Shown one piece after another: positions 27,047-35,410 of a stretch of DNA of 64,000 bases. Under the pieces are notes generated by a model. That model was given only the letters and a program-made list of their open reading frames with translations. It was not told where the DNA came from and did no database searches. A program made the translations under genes and the position numbers. The number at the start of each line of letters is the position of its first letter. Position 1 is the stretch's first letter. Source of the stretch: Bacillus massiliglaciei (GTDB lineage Bacteria > Bacillota > Bacilli > Bacillales > DSM-1321); contig NZ_LT622359.1 of the NCBI RefSeq assembly GCF_900098925.1, forward strand, positions 279,414 through 343,413. The letters run 5' to 3'.

Positions 27047-27115
27047 CTAGCATTGATCACCGGGACTGAAAATCGCTTCAAAAATTTCTGGGTTCCTAAG
27101 GCGGTTCTGGGACAT
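27047..27115 (-). CDS. FSPGD micro-peptide gene, copy 3
   Basis: A 22-codon frame with ATG start and AAGGAG at 9 nt (AAAGGAGTGAGCGGCT). The peptide begins MSQNRLRNPE, continues IFEAI and ends FSPGDQC, so it is the only copy with a cysteine, at its last position. The last two codons differ in every copy, in contrast with the constant body. Confidence 0.62.
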   Translation of the reverse strand: MSQNRLRNPEIFEAIFSPGDQC

Positions 27116-27179
27116 AGCCGCTCACTCCTTTGGAAACGAAATTTTTTCTTTCATTTAAAAGCATAAGGCGGAGATTCGT

Positions 27180-27251
27180 CTAATGCAGATCACCGGGACT
27201 GAAAACTGCACTGTCATTCTCATGATTCCATCGGTTGCTGATCGTAATCAT
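27180..27251 (-). CDS. FSPGD micro-peptide gene, divergent copy 4
   Basis: A 23-codon frame with ATG start; AAAGGAG lies 11 nt upstream. The N-terminal part, MITISNRWNHENDSAV, is unrelated to the other copies, but the end FSPGDLH and its DNA are shared. It is first in transcription order. That a different N-terminus joins the same C-terminal motif in frame supports FSPGD as the functional element. The 106 bp upstream separate it from the broken MutS-like gene and may hold a promoter (TATACT-like sequence near 27290). Confidence 0.55.
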   Translation of the reverse strand: MITISNRWNHENDSAVFSPGDLH

Positions 27252-27357
27252 TGTCGAATCATCTCCTTTGGTGAGAATGTCTTACAGTAGTATGTATACC
27301 ACCTCTTATGGATATAAAACCTCTGATGAGAGATTTTTTATGAATAAAATAGTCCTT

Positions 27358-29005
27358 TTAATTAACATGTTCCCTAGAGCGGAGCAGGGCTTCTTTATAT
27401 ACTTGTTCAGGGAAATTCATAATTCTTAATAATTCAATCGCATTTTTTGTCTTTGAAGGTCCGGCTTTGATTAAGTAATCAAAAATAATTTCATCCTGTA
27501 TGATTTGCTCTCTAAAATGATGGTTCTCATAGTGGGGCGATAATGAATCTGTCAGTTCTAAGTCATGAGTGGCGGCCATAATTCTTGTTTCTCTTTTATG
27601 ATGTAAATCAGTTAATACAGATTCTGCTGCGGCGATTCTTTCTATTGTATTGGTACCTTTGAAAATTTCATCAAAAAATAAGTACATGAAAGTATCTGGG
27701 CTGTCATTTCTTATCTCAAAAATTCTCTTTAAAGCGGAGATTTCACTCAAAAAATAGCATTGGCCTTTTTCTATATCATCGGACATGGCCATGGAAGAAT
27801 AGACTAATCCGCGTGTTAGGATTATTTTTGTGCTGGTGCTGGTATTTAAGGCCTGAGACAATATGACATTAAGAGCAATTGTCTTAATAAATGTAGACTT
27901 TCCTGAAGCGTTGGAACCAGTAAGCAGAATGTTCTTCACAAAGTCAAAATCGTTTCCTGTTGGCTCGGCTACCAGTGGATGGTAGGCATTATGAATGGTA
28001 AGCCCCTTATGATCCGCGTATGTCGGGAAACTGTAAAACGGCAATGTTTTTCTCCATAAAGCAATAGAATAGAACAGTCTATATTTCCTGTGTTTTGCCA
28101 TGCTAATTTATAAATTTCCCGATTATTGTTTAAAAAATGAATGATGTAATGGAAGACAAAATAATCAATTAAAAATATGGATTTAATAAGTGTGAAGAGC
28201 TGAAGTGCCAAGTTACTCGCAGTGGGGTCATCTTTTAACAGCAATACACTTACAAGAGACGCTCTTTTTAATTTGGCCGTTTGTTTTAAAAATGCGGTAT
28301 TGTTATTCAGCTTTGCTAATTTTCTGGATGTCAGAATGATATTTAAACAATAAAATAGACTTTCAAATTCTTGTTCATTTTTGGAACGGGTCATATAGAA
28401 AAGGAATGAGTTTATGAAGGTGCTCAATATAAAGAGGGTAATTCCGATTGAGAATGAAAAGGACATGGCAATCAGCCCAATAACGGGGAGGGCACCGAGA
28501 ATAAAATATTTTTTTTGACAAAATAATCGGGGTTGCCAAATATATACTTGGAAGAGTCGGCGTAAGTAGATTTCCCTAATCTTGATAGAATCAGGGACAG
28601 CTTTACTCTATACGTTCTGTCATTTGTTATTTTATTAATTAAATTTTCGTCAAAGAGATGCGATTCATGGGCTTTTTTCAGTCTGTAAAATAGGGTCTCT
28701 TCTCCGGGCGAAGTGAACGTATAATTGATTTCTTCAAATATCTTATTCATGTTAAGATCGTTCCAGGTAATATCATCCACGCAATAATCTTCTTTAGAAT
28801 TCCTTTTCATGTTTTCATAAAAATTTTTAAATGTTTGGTGGTAATTGATCCTGCTGTCCAGCTTTGCATTCCGATCCCAAAGAGTGAAAACTTCCTTTCT
28901 CTTTTTATAAGAGTAAAATGTATTAATTAGTACAGTGATTCCGGTAGCGGCAAGAATCAAATAAAGAAAGAACAAATCCCCCAACCTCGCTTTTTTATAC
29001 TCCAT
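27358..29005 (-). pseudogene. Membrane MutS-like ATPase gene with two frameshifts
   Basis: Three frames together make one MutS-domain-V protein of about 550 residues. Part 1 (29005-28472) has an N-terminal membrane segment and DDITWNDLNMNKIFEEINYT. Part 2 (to about 28040) has membrane segments. Part 3 (to 27358) has Walker A TGSNASGKST, Walker B LFFDEIFKGTN and AATHDLELTD. Parts 1 and 2 are joined by an A8 run (minus strand, at about 28509-28516) that would be in frame as A9. Parts 2 and 3 are separated by a direct CTATT duplication (about 28057-28066) that adds 5 bp. Relatives are integral-membrane MutS homologues of unknown role, not MutS or MutS2. The ribosome-binding site is weak. Confidence 0.8.
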
Positions 29006-29112
29006 TATAACAAATAAAAACTATTATTCCATAATATGTATGGTGGTTTGAGGAGATAGGCCGCTAGAGAGTGGACCGGGTTTCACTAAGTCTCTTTTGA
29101 AGGAGGCAAACG

Positions 29113-29164
29113 AAACAGCCCTGTTATAAATACGGAAGAAACCGCATTATAACAGGGCTGTTTT
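29113..29164. terminator. Bidirectional terminator after tRNA-Arg
   Basis: AAACAGCCCTGTTATAA pairs with TTATAACAGGGCTGTTTT, with CGG/CCG in the loop. It lies 5 bp after the tRNA on the minus strand. Confidence 0.85.
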
Positions 29165-29169
29165 AGAAG

Positions 29170-29243
29170 CGTCCCAGATAGGAATCGAACCTACGACCTA
29201 CAGCTTAGGAGGCTGTCGCTCTATCCTGCTGAGCTACTGGGAC
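29170..29243 (-). tRNA. tRNA-Arg (anticodon CCU)
   Basis: The cloverleaf is readable on the minus strand: acceptor GTCCCAG/CTGGGAC, D arm with AGCTCAGCAGGATAGAGC, anticodon stem ACAGC/GCTGT with loop CTCCTAA (anticodon CCT), and T arm GTAGGTTCGATTCCTAT. The discriminator is G and no CCA is encoded. It decodes AGG codons. It stands alone with its own promoter and terminator. Confidence 0.95.
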
Positions 29244-29270
29244 ATGGAAATATAATGAACCGACTCAACT

Positions 29271-29299
29271 ATTATATTTCTAATAACGAAAGATTTCAA
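29271..29299 (-). promoter_or_regulatory. SigA promoter of tRNA-Arg
   Basis: On the minus strand TTGAAA and TATAAT are separated by exactly 17 bp, ending 27 bp before the tRNA 5' end. Confidence 0.8.
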
Positions 29300-29417
29300 G
29301 TGTTTAATACCGAGGAATGAAAGGAGAGAGGGGGAAGAATTTCAGATAAACTCTTTCAGGGGGAGGGATTTGTTGTATAATCAAAGTCATAGGACAATAG
29401 TAAAATAACTGAATGAA

Positions 29418-29580
29418 TCGGGTGTCTTTTTTAAGACTTAAAAGGGAAGTTGGTGAAATGCCAACGCGGTCCCGCCACTGTAAATGGGAGTCATCAGCCA
29501 TGCCACTGCATATTTGTGCGGGAAGGGGCTGAGGATAATGATCATGAGCCAGGAGACCTGCCCGGATTCAAACACCTGTA
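29418..29580 (+). ncRNA. Cobalamin riboswitch
   Basis: It shows the conserved cores AAAAGGGAAGTTGGTGAAA, GCCACTG (29474-29480) and the B12 box AGCCAGGAGACCTGCC (29547-29562). The outer P1 helix is formed by GGTGT (29421) and ACACC (29572). It lies before btuF, with a TATAAT (29376-29381) upstream that can be its -10 element. Binding of adenosylcobalamin is expected to switch the B12 operon off. Confidence 0.95.
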
Positions 29581-29637
29581 ACCTACGAGGATGGGGAAGT
29601 GTGTGGCAGACGAAAGATCGATTATATATTGCCATGC

Positions 29638-29671
29638 GTGCATCTTCCGGGAGGGGGTGCATTTTTATTTT
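29638..29671 (+). terminator. Expression-platform terminator of the cobalamin riboswitch
   Basis: TGCATCTTCC and GGAGGGGGTGCA (with G-U pairs) form a hairpin followed by TTTTTATTTT, between the riboswitch and the btuF start. It indicates control by premature termination. Confidence 0.7.
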
Positions 29672-29706
29672 GTCTGACAGTGAAAAAAAGGAGTGCTGAG
29701 GCAAAA

Positions 29707-30675
29707 ATGAAGAAAATGTATAGAATTTGGCTGACTGTTTTAACAGCGGCTGTATTGCTTGTCGGCTGTAATACAGCTGATGAAACGAAGAATGCTGATC
29801 CTTCAAAGGAAAAAGAGCCGGCACAGGTTCAATCCTTCCCAGTAACGGTGAAGGATGCTATTGGAGAAGAAGTAACGATTGAAAAGAAGCCAGAACGGAT
29901 TGTTTCCTTAATTCCAAGCAATACGGAAGTGGTATTTGCTCTGGGAAGAGGGAAGCAGGTAGTCGGCGGTTCTGACTATGACAATTACCCTGAAGAGACG
30001 AAAGACATAGAAAAGGTTGGCGGAACAGAGCTGAATGTCGAGAAAATCATCTCGTTAAACCCTGATTTAGTCCTGGCTCATGAAAGTACACATAATTCGA
30101 ATGAGGGTGTCCAGCAGCTGAAGGACGCAGGATTGAAGGTAGTTATCGTCAATGATGGACAAAGCTTCAAAGATGTTTATAAATCAATTAAAATGATTGG
30201 GCAGGCAGCAGGGGAGCAAGAAAAGGCAGATCAGCTTGTTGCGGATATGAAGGAAAAGCTGAGCAAGATAGAGGAAAAGGCAAAAGCGATTCCAGAGTCG
30301 GATCGTAAGAAAGCGCTTATTGAAGTTTCTCCTGCTCCGGAAGTCTATGTAGCGGGCAAAAATACATTTATGGATGAGATGCTTGCTTTAATTCATGCAG
30401 ATAACGCAGCTGAAAAGGTCGATGGCTGGGCTAAACTGGATGAAGAAAGTATGATTCAGGAAAATCCTGATGTTATTATTACTACTTATGGCTACTACAC
30501 GGAAAATCCAGAGAAACAGATACTGAGCCGCAAGGGATGGGAAAATGTCGGGGCAGTGAAAAATGAACAGGTGTACGATGTTCACTCTGATTTGGTGACC
30601 CGTTCAGGCCCGCGTCTTGTTGAAGGAGTAGAGGAACTTGCAAAAGCCATCTATCCGGATACGTTTGAAAAATAA
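29707..30675 (+). CDS. btuF: Cobalamin ABC transporter substrate-binding lipoprotein
   Basis: A 322-residue corrinoid-binding protein. The signal peptide ends in lipobox LVGC (LLVGCNTADE). The BtuF/FecB fold follows with RIVSLIPSNTEVVFALGRG and VGGSDYDNYPEE near the start and PDVIITTYGYY late. It captures B12 outside the membrane and passes it to BtuC. The ATG has GAGG at 5 nt (GGAG further away). First gene after the cobalamin riboswitch; btuC overlaps its 3' end. Confidence 0.93.
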   Translation: MKKMYRIWLTVLTAAVLLVGCNTADETKNADPSKEKEPAQVQSFPVTVKDAIGEEVTIEKKPERIVSLIPSNTEVVFALGRGKQVVGGSDYDNYPEETKDIEKVGGTELNVEKIISLNPDLVLAHESTHNSNEGVQQLKDAGLKVVIVNDGQSFKDVYKSIKMIGQAAGEQEKADQLVADMKEKLSKIEEKAKAIPESDRKKALIEVSPAPEVYVAGKNTFMDEMLALIHADNAAEKVDGWAKLDEESMIQENPDVIITTYGYYTENPEKQILSRKGWENVGAVKNEQVYDVHSDLVTRSGPRLVEGVEELAKAIYPDTFEK

Positions 30676-31699
30676 AAGCACGTTTGCCTATCTTACGGCT
30701 ATTCTGTTCTTGATTGTTTCTATTCTTTTGGGAATAGCGGCAGGTTCGGTTTCTGTGCCCCTGCCGGTATTATTACAAATTTTTACGAAAGAAGCACTGC
30801 ATCTGCCGATTGCTGCAGTTCCTGATGAGACGCTGGCAAATATCGTGATGAATATCCGGCTTCCAAGAGTGCTTCTGGCCGGTTTAGTGGGGGCTTCTCT
30901 TGCGATTGCAGGGGCAGCCTTCCAAGGTTTGCTGCGTAATCCGCTTGCTGATCCTTATACACTTGGCGTTTCATCAGGAGCATCGGTTGGGGCCGTTTTA
31001 ACCATCTTCCTTCATATCTCCCTGCCGTTTTTTGGTGTGCTGACCCTGCCGGCTATGAGTATCTTTTTTGCGATTCTGACGATTTTTTGTGTCAGGGGAT
31101 TTGCCAAGAAGATCGATCCTGCTTTAAAGGTGGAAACCATTATCCTGACAGGTGTGATTGTTGGTTCTTTTTTAAGCGCTTTTATCTCTTTAATGATTGC
31201 GTTGACCGGGGAAGAGCTTCGGCAAATCATCAGCTGGCTGATGGGCAGTGTCTCGATGAGGGGATGGAGCTATGTCCGGATTATTCTGCCATTCTTTTTA
31301 GCAGGTTCTATTCTTTTATTGATGAATGCCCGGGAATTAAATGCGATGACATTTGGAGAGGAACGTGCTAAGCATCTAGGTGTGAATGTGCAGAAAAGGA
31401 AGCTGGTCATTATGCTGGGAGGGTCGATTATAACGGGTGCCGCTGTGGCTGTTTCTGGTACCATTGGTTTTGTAGGGCTGGTTGTCCCGCATTTGGTCAG
31501 GAAACTGCGGGGTCCCGACCACAAGCATTTGCTGCCTCTGTCCATGCTGACAGGCAGCGGTTTCCTTATATTGGCCGATTTGCTGGCACGGACCATCATA
31601 TCTCCTTCGGAACTTCCGATTGGAGTCATTACTTCTTTAATAGGGGCTCCTGTATTTGCCCTTATATTATTGAATCGCAGGAAGAGAAGGGTTGGGTAG
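30638..31699 (+). CDS. btuC: Cobalamin ABC transporter permease
   Basis: A FecCD/BtuC permease of about 353 residues and ten membrane segments. Family marks are RLPRVLLAGLVGASLAIAG and FQGLLRNPLADPYTLGVSSG near the N-terminus and GFVGLVVPHLVR, the coupling-helix region. The start is uncertain: the TTG used here lies inside btuF and has GGAG 9 nt upstream, while a TTG nine codons later has no site. Either way it overlaps btuF and is translated with it. Confidence 0.92.
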   Translation: MQKPSIRIRLKNKSTFAYLTAILFLIVSILLGIAAGSVSVPLPVLLQIFTKEALHLPIAAVPDETLANIVMNIRLPRVLLAGLVGASLAIAGAAFQGLLRNPLADPYTLGVSSGASVGAVLTIFLHISLPFFGVLTLPAMSIFFAILTIFCVRGFAKKIDPALKVETIILTGVIVGSFLSAFISLMIALTGEELRQIISWLMGSVSMRGWSYVRIILPFFLAGSILLLMNARELNAMTFGEERAKHLGVNVQKRKLVIMLGGSIITGAAVAVSGTIGFVGLVVPHLVRKLRGPDHKHLLPLSMLTGSGFLILADLLARTIISPSELPIGVITSLIGAPVFALILLNRRKRRVG

Positions 31700-31700
31700 T

Positions 31701-33044
31701 ATGCTTGAGGTGACAGGGTTATCCGGCGGATATGATAAAAAGACTGTTTTAGATACCGTTTCTTTTCATGTAAATAAGGGAGAGATGTTCGGAATTCTTG
31801 GCCCTAATGGAAGCGGCAAAACAACACTGCTGAAAATGCTGAGCGGCGTCCTGAATTATCAAAAAGGAATAATCAGCATCAAAGAGAAAAATTTAAGTGA
31901 TTATACTTCAAAACAGCTGGCAAAAGTGATTGCTGTCCTGCCCCAGCATTCCAGCCTTGCTTTTTCTTATACAGTAAAAGAAACGGTCTCTCTTGGCAGG
32001 TATGCCCACCAAACAGGCTGGTTTCACAGCTGGAACGAGGAAGATGAATTCATTGTCCAGACCGTGATGAACCAGACTGGCGTTTCCGCCTTTCAGGACA
32101 TGTCCTTTGATGAGCTTTCAGGAGGAGAGCAGCAAAGGGTATTGCTGGCGCAGGCGCTTGCACAGCAGCCCGAAGTCCTTATTTTGGATGAACCGACCAA
32201 CCATTTAGACCTTTCTTATCAAAAGGGACTGCTGGATTTGCTGAGCAAGATGGCGAAAACAGAAGGGCTGACCGTAGTGTCCATCTTTCATGACCTGAAT
32301 TTGGCCGGCCTGTATTGTGACCGCCTTATGTTATTGGAAAACGGAAAAATTGTCCGGATCGGGCTTCCGGATGAAGTCTTACAGCAAGAGCATATGCAGC
32401 AAGTCTATCAAACAAAAATCGTAAAGCAGCCGCATCCTGAGCTGCCGAAGCCGCAAATGTTCATCATGCCGGAAAACGATCAAAGGGACCAAAAGGTGCT
32501 GATTGACGGAACCTGTGTGAAAATTTCGCAGGAGATGGCTGTATTGCGGTCGCCCATTCCGCTGAAGACAATGTCATTGGCGGGAACAGGCTGGCACCGG
32601 AACTTCGTGAATTGGTACTTGCCTTCTGATTCTGCTAAAGGCTGCTTAGATTTAAGGGCAGGAGGCTTTAACCCTGATGAGACAGTCAGTATGACAGCAG
32701 CAGGCTCGGGCATTCCTTCCTGCCGTTTTTTGAAGGGGCCTGGCTTTTCGGTATTCATCATGGTAAGTGCTGATCAAAAGACAGAGGGGTCTTGTGTGAA
32801 TAGCTGGATTTTTATAAATGGCCAAATTTCGGAGGGAGTCTTCCTTCACAGCCTTGTTACAGCGACTGAAGCAAAAATGAAAGCTTTGCAAGATTTACAT
32901 GCAAATGCCGCTTCTGCTGGTTCTGACAGCATTCTGATAGCAGCGACACAAAAAGGCCTGCAGGATGCGGATACAGGTTTGCTTATGCAGCAGATTCAAA
33001 AAGGAATCTATGACTGTATCATGGAGACCTTTGCAAATAGATAA
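31701..33044 (+). CDS. btuD: Cobalamin ABC ATPase fused to CbiZ amidohydrolase
   Basis: A 447-residue fusion, as in B. subtilis YvrA. Residues 1-250 form an ABC ATPase (Walker A GPNGSGKTT, signature LSGGEQQR, Walker B LILDEPTNHLDL). Residues 270-447 form a CbiZ domain (RSPIPLKTMSLAGTGWH, TAAGSGI, VTATEAKMKALQD, GTDS-like AGSDSILIAATQ). CbiZ cleaves adenosylcobinamide to cobyric acid, so unusable corrinoids entering by this transporter can be remodelled. The ATG is chosen over a TTG three codons upstream. It overlaps or abuts btuC. Confidence 0.92.
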   Translation: MLEVTGLSGGYDKKTVLDTVSFHVNKGEMFGILGPNGSGKTTLLKMLSGVLNYQKGIISIKEKNLSDYTSKQLAKVIAVLPQHSSLAFSYTVKETVSLGRYAHQTGWFHSWNEEDEFIVQTVMNQTGVSAFQDMSFDELSGGEQQRVLLAQALAQQPEVLILDEPTNHLDLSYQKGLLDLLSKMAKTEGLTVVSIFHDLNLAGLYCDRLMLLENGKIVRIGLPDEVLQQEHMQQVYQTKIVKQPHPELPKPQMFIMPENDQRDQKVLIDGTCVKISQEMAVLRSPIPLKTMSLAGTGWHRNFVNWYLPSDSAKGCLDLRAGGFNPDETVSMTAAGSGIPSCRFLKGPGFSVFIMVSADQKTEGSCVNSWIFINGQISEGVFLHSLVTATEAKMKALQDLHANAASAGSDSILIAATQKGLQDADTGLLMQQIQKGIYDCIMETFANR

Positions 33045-33078
33045 TAAAGGCGGACAGACGAATGGAGGGAGTGCAGCA

Positions 33079-33651
33079 ATGGCCTCTGGAAAACTCATCT
33101 TCATAACAGGCGGGGTCCGCAGCGGGAAAAGCCGTTTTGCTGAAGAGGAGGCAAAACGGCTTTTCGATGATACAGGCAGCCGTCTTCACTATATAGCCTG
33201 CGGCAGGCGGACGGATCAGGAAATGGAAATAAGAATACAGAGACATCAGGAGGATCGCACAGAAAGCGAAATTCCTTGGACTAATTGGGAGTTTCCGCTG
33301 AATATCACACTTGCTGCTGAAAAAGTAAGCGGTAAGTCGGTCGTGTTGTTGGATTGTTTGACCACCTTGCTTGATAATGAACTATTTCTACCTGGGAAAG
33401 CGTTGGATCTAGAACATCAGCAGGCTGTCATCCGTAAGATCTTATCTGGTATCCATGCGATTCAAGACAAGGTTCAGTTTTTGATTGTTGTCAGTAATGA
33501 GCTGACCATGGATACAGCCTTTGACAATGATGTGCTGCATATGTATAAAAGACTGCTGGGCCTGCTTCATCAAAGCCTTGTTTCGAAGGCAAATGAGGCT
33601 TATTTAGTTGAGTCGGGCCTTCCCCTCAAGATGAAAGGAGGGACAGCATGA
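33079..33651 (+). CDS. cobU: Adenosylcobinamide kinase/guanylyltransferase
   Basis: A 190-residue CobU/CobP protein. The P-loop GGVRSGKS is at residues 11-18, then RIQRHQEDR (the His that carries GMP lies in this region), VLLDCLTTLLDN and VVSNELTMD. It phosphorylates adenosylcobinamide and adds GMP to make the substrate of CobS. The ATG has GGAGGGAG upstream; the open frame extends into btuD but that part is not homologous. The next gene, cobS, overlaps its stop by 4 bp. Confidence 0.88.
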   Translation: MASGKLIFITGGVRSGKSRFAEEEAKRLFDDTGSRLHYIACGRRTDQEMEIRIQRHQEDRTESEIPWTNWEFPLNITLAAEKVSGKSVVLLDCLTTLLDNELFLPGKALDLEHQQAVIRKILSGIHAIQDKVQFLIVVSNELTMDTAFDNDVLHMYKRLLGLLHQSLVSKANEAYLVESGLPLKMKGGTA

Positions 33652-34442
33652 GAAGTTTTTTGATTGGCCTTCTGATTGATTTACAGTTTTTTACGATCGT
33701 TCCAGTCCGCAGGGAGCTCCCCATGGACAAAATCTATATACACAGGGCTATTCAATGTTTCCCGCTGATCGGTCTGCTGTTTGGGCTAGTCATGGCGGGA
33801 AGCTTATATATACTGGAAGAATGGACACCGCTTTCGGCCTTGGCGATTGCTTTTTTACTTTGGCTTTTAACCATTATCTGGACAGGCGGGCTCCATCTTG
33901 ACGGCTGGATCGACGTCAGTGATGCGTTCTTTTCTTATCAGGATAAAGAAAGGCGCCTGGACATTATGAAAGATTCCCGAACGGGCGCCTTTGGAGTCAT
34001 TTCAGTTATAGTTTTATTGGGAGCCCGTTTTCTATTCATATATGAAATAGCGGAACATCTTCATCAATGGAGCTTCTTTTTGATTATGTTTCTGCCTGTT
34101 CTGAGCAGATCGGCTATGGGCTATTTATTATGCAGGCTGCCGCTCGCAAAGCAGGGAGGATTCGGCGCATTTTTTCAGAACGGAGCCGGGAAAGGAAGTC
34201 TCTCTCCTTATGGGTTCTTTATACTGGCAGGCATTTTGGCCGGAGTGATCGCAGATAAAGAGCTGGGCAGCATGCTGATCCTGCTTTCTGTTTTCTGCTT
34301 TGTGATCCTTTTCTTTTTACAAAGAAAAATTATCCGCTGGTTTGGCGGCATTACAGGAGATGTGATCGGTGCTTCCGTGGAAGGAGTGGAATTAGGGTTA
34401 TGGATGGTCGTGTGGCTGTTACATTATTTCGTCACGGCCTGA
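33648..34442 (+). CDS. cobS: Adenosylcobinamide-GDP ribazoletransferase (cobalamin synthase)
   Basis: A 264-residue integral membrane enzyme. The metal-binding motif is TGGLHLDGWIDVSDAFFS (about residues 82-100), followed by RLDIMKDSRTGAFG, both typical of CobS. It joins adenosylcobinamide-GDP and alpha-ribazole (phosphate) to form the complete nucleotide loop. It is coupled to cobU by a 4-bp overlap and its 3' end overlaps cobC by 43 bp. Confidence 0.93.
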   Translation: MRSFLIGLLIDLQFFTIVPVRRELPMDKIYIHRAIQCFPLIGLLFGLVMAGSLYILEEWTPLSALAIAFLLWLLTIIWTGGLHLDGWIDVSDAFFSYQDKERRLDIMKDSRTGAFGVISVIVLLGARFLFIYEIAEHLHQWSFFLIMFLPVLSRSAMGYLLCRLPLAKQGGFGAFFQNGAGKGSLSPYGFFILAGILAGVIADKELGSMLILLSVFCFVILFFLQRKIIRWFGGITGDVIGASVEGVELGLWMVVWLLHYFVTA

Positions 34443-35017
34443 CTGAGGTAAATGAGCGTAAAGCTTACCTTGGCTGGAGCGATTCGCCGTTAACGGCGGC
34501 AGGTATTGCGGCATTGAACGAACTGAGCGGGAAACTTGATCCATATGATCAGCTCTTCTCCAGCGACTTAGGACGCAGCACGGCAACGGCTTCGATCCTG
34601 TTTCCGAATCAGGAGTGCCGCGTAAGCAGCTCCCTGAGGGAAATGAATTTTGGAAGATGGGAAGGAAGAACCTATGAGGAGCTGAAACAGGAGAAAGCCT
34701 ATCTGGAGTGGCTGGAAGATCCCCTGAAAATGAATATTCCAGAGGGGGAGAGCTATCCGGTTTTTTCAGCGAGAGTAAAGAAAGCTTGGGAGCAAATGGT
34801 GAAGGAAGATTTTCGGAATCTGGCAGTCGTGAGCCATGGAGGAGTGATCAGGGAGCTGCTTACTCACTATGCTCCCTATGAACAATCTTTCTGGGACTGG
34901 CTTATTCCTCATCATAAAGGTTTTAGGCTTCTATGGCCTGACAGAGAATCAATAAGGAGGGGAGAGCGATGCACTTCGTTACGGGCGGTGCCTATAATGG
35001 AAAGGCAGGATGGGTGA
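34400..35017 (+). CDS. cobC: Alpha-ribazole phosphatase (histidine phosphatase family)
   Basis: A 205-residue histidine phosphatase. Catalytic motif LFRHGLTEVN (residues 9-18) and the second catalytic His in VVSHGGVIREL. Position between cobS and other cobalamin genes points to dephosphorylation of alpha-ribazole phosphate or adenosylcobalamin phosphate. It overlaps cobS by 43 bp at the start and the next gene by 49 bp at the end, tight packing typical of this operon. Confidence 0.88.
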   Translation: MDGRVAVTLFRHGLTEVNERKAYLGWSDSPLTAAGIAALNELSGKLDPYDQLFSSDLGRSTATASILFPNQECRVSSSLREMNFGRWEGRTYEELKQEKAYLEWLEDPLKMNIPEGESYPVFSARVKKAWEQMVKEDFRNLAVVSHGGVIRELLTHYAPYEQSFWDWLIPHHKGFRLLWPDRESIRRGERCTSLRAVPIMERQDG

Positions 35018-35397
35018 AACGGCACATTCCAAACGATGTTTTATGGATTTCGGCCTATCAGGGTGACCCGCTTCCTGAAAATCTTCCCAAAACTAACAAT
35101 CAATATGCCGTTCTTGAAGGTCTGGAAACATGGATTCGGCAGGATGCTGCCTGCATGGATGCCGCTGGGATTCGAAGGAAATGGCAGGGGATTTTTCGCC
35201 TATGGCGAATATGGGAGAAAGAGGAGCCGGGACGGCAGGCAGTTTGGATAGGCACGGACATCACTAAAGGGATCGTTCCTGTTGAGCAGGAAAAACGAGT
35301 GTGGCGGGATGCAGCGGGATGGATATTCCAAGATGCTGTATCAGTGGCTGACCGGGTGGATGTTATATGGTATGGCATCGCATCCAAGATAAAATAA
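34969..35397 (+). CDS. Short CobU-like protein with degenerate P-loop
   Basis: A 142-residue protein. The N-terminus MHFVTGGAYNGKAGW is in the place of the CobU P-loop but reads GGAYNGKA, with no Ser/Thr after the Lys. The C-terminal half (VWIGTDITKGIVPVEQEKRVWRDAAGW, then FQDAVSVADRVDVIWYGI) follows the CobU guanylyltransferase pattern. It could be a helper or partner of the full CobU upstream, or act on another step of nucleotide-loop assembly. Its overlap with cobC indicates co-translation. SD AGGAGGGGAG. Confidence 0.7.
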   Translation: MHFVTGGAYNGKAGWVKRHIPNDVLWISAYQGDPLPENLPKTNNQYAVLEGLETWIRQDAACMDAAGIRRKWQGIFRLWRIWEKEEPGRQAVWIGTDITKGIVPVEQEKRVWRDAAGWIFQDAVSVADRVDVIWYGIASKIK

Positions 35398-35410
35398 GGG
35401 GGTTGCCTAA

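Larger units (their letters stand above)
26783..27210. repeat. Tandem repeat of about 132 bp, three full copies and one partial
   Basis: The sequence GATCACCGGG recurs at 26791, 26924, 27055 and 27188, with periods of 133, 131 and 133 bp. Each full unit contains one FSPGD frame plus its ribosome-binding site and spacer. The fourth unit shares only the first 20-odd bases (the C-terminal codons). On either strand each unit can also fold imperfectly (AAAAATTTC...GAATTTTT), so a structured-RNA reading is an alternative. Confidence 0.9.

Noticed and set aside
26791-27210. CRISPR array
   Set aside because: The repeat unit is about 132 bp with no short repeat-spacer structure; units contain coding-like frames.
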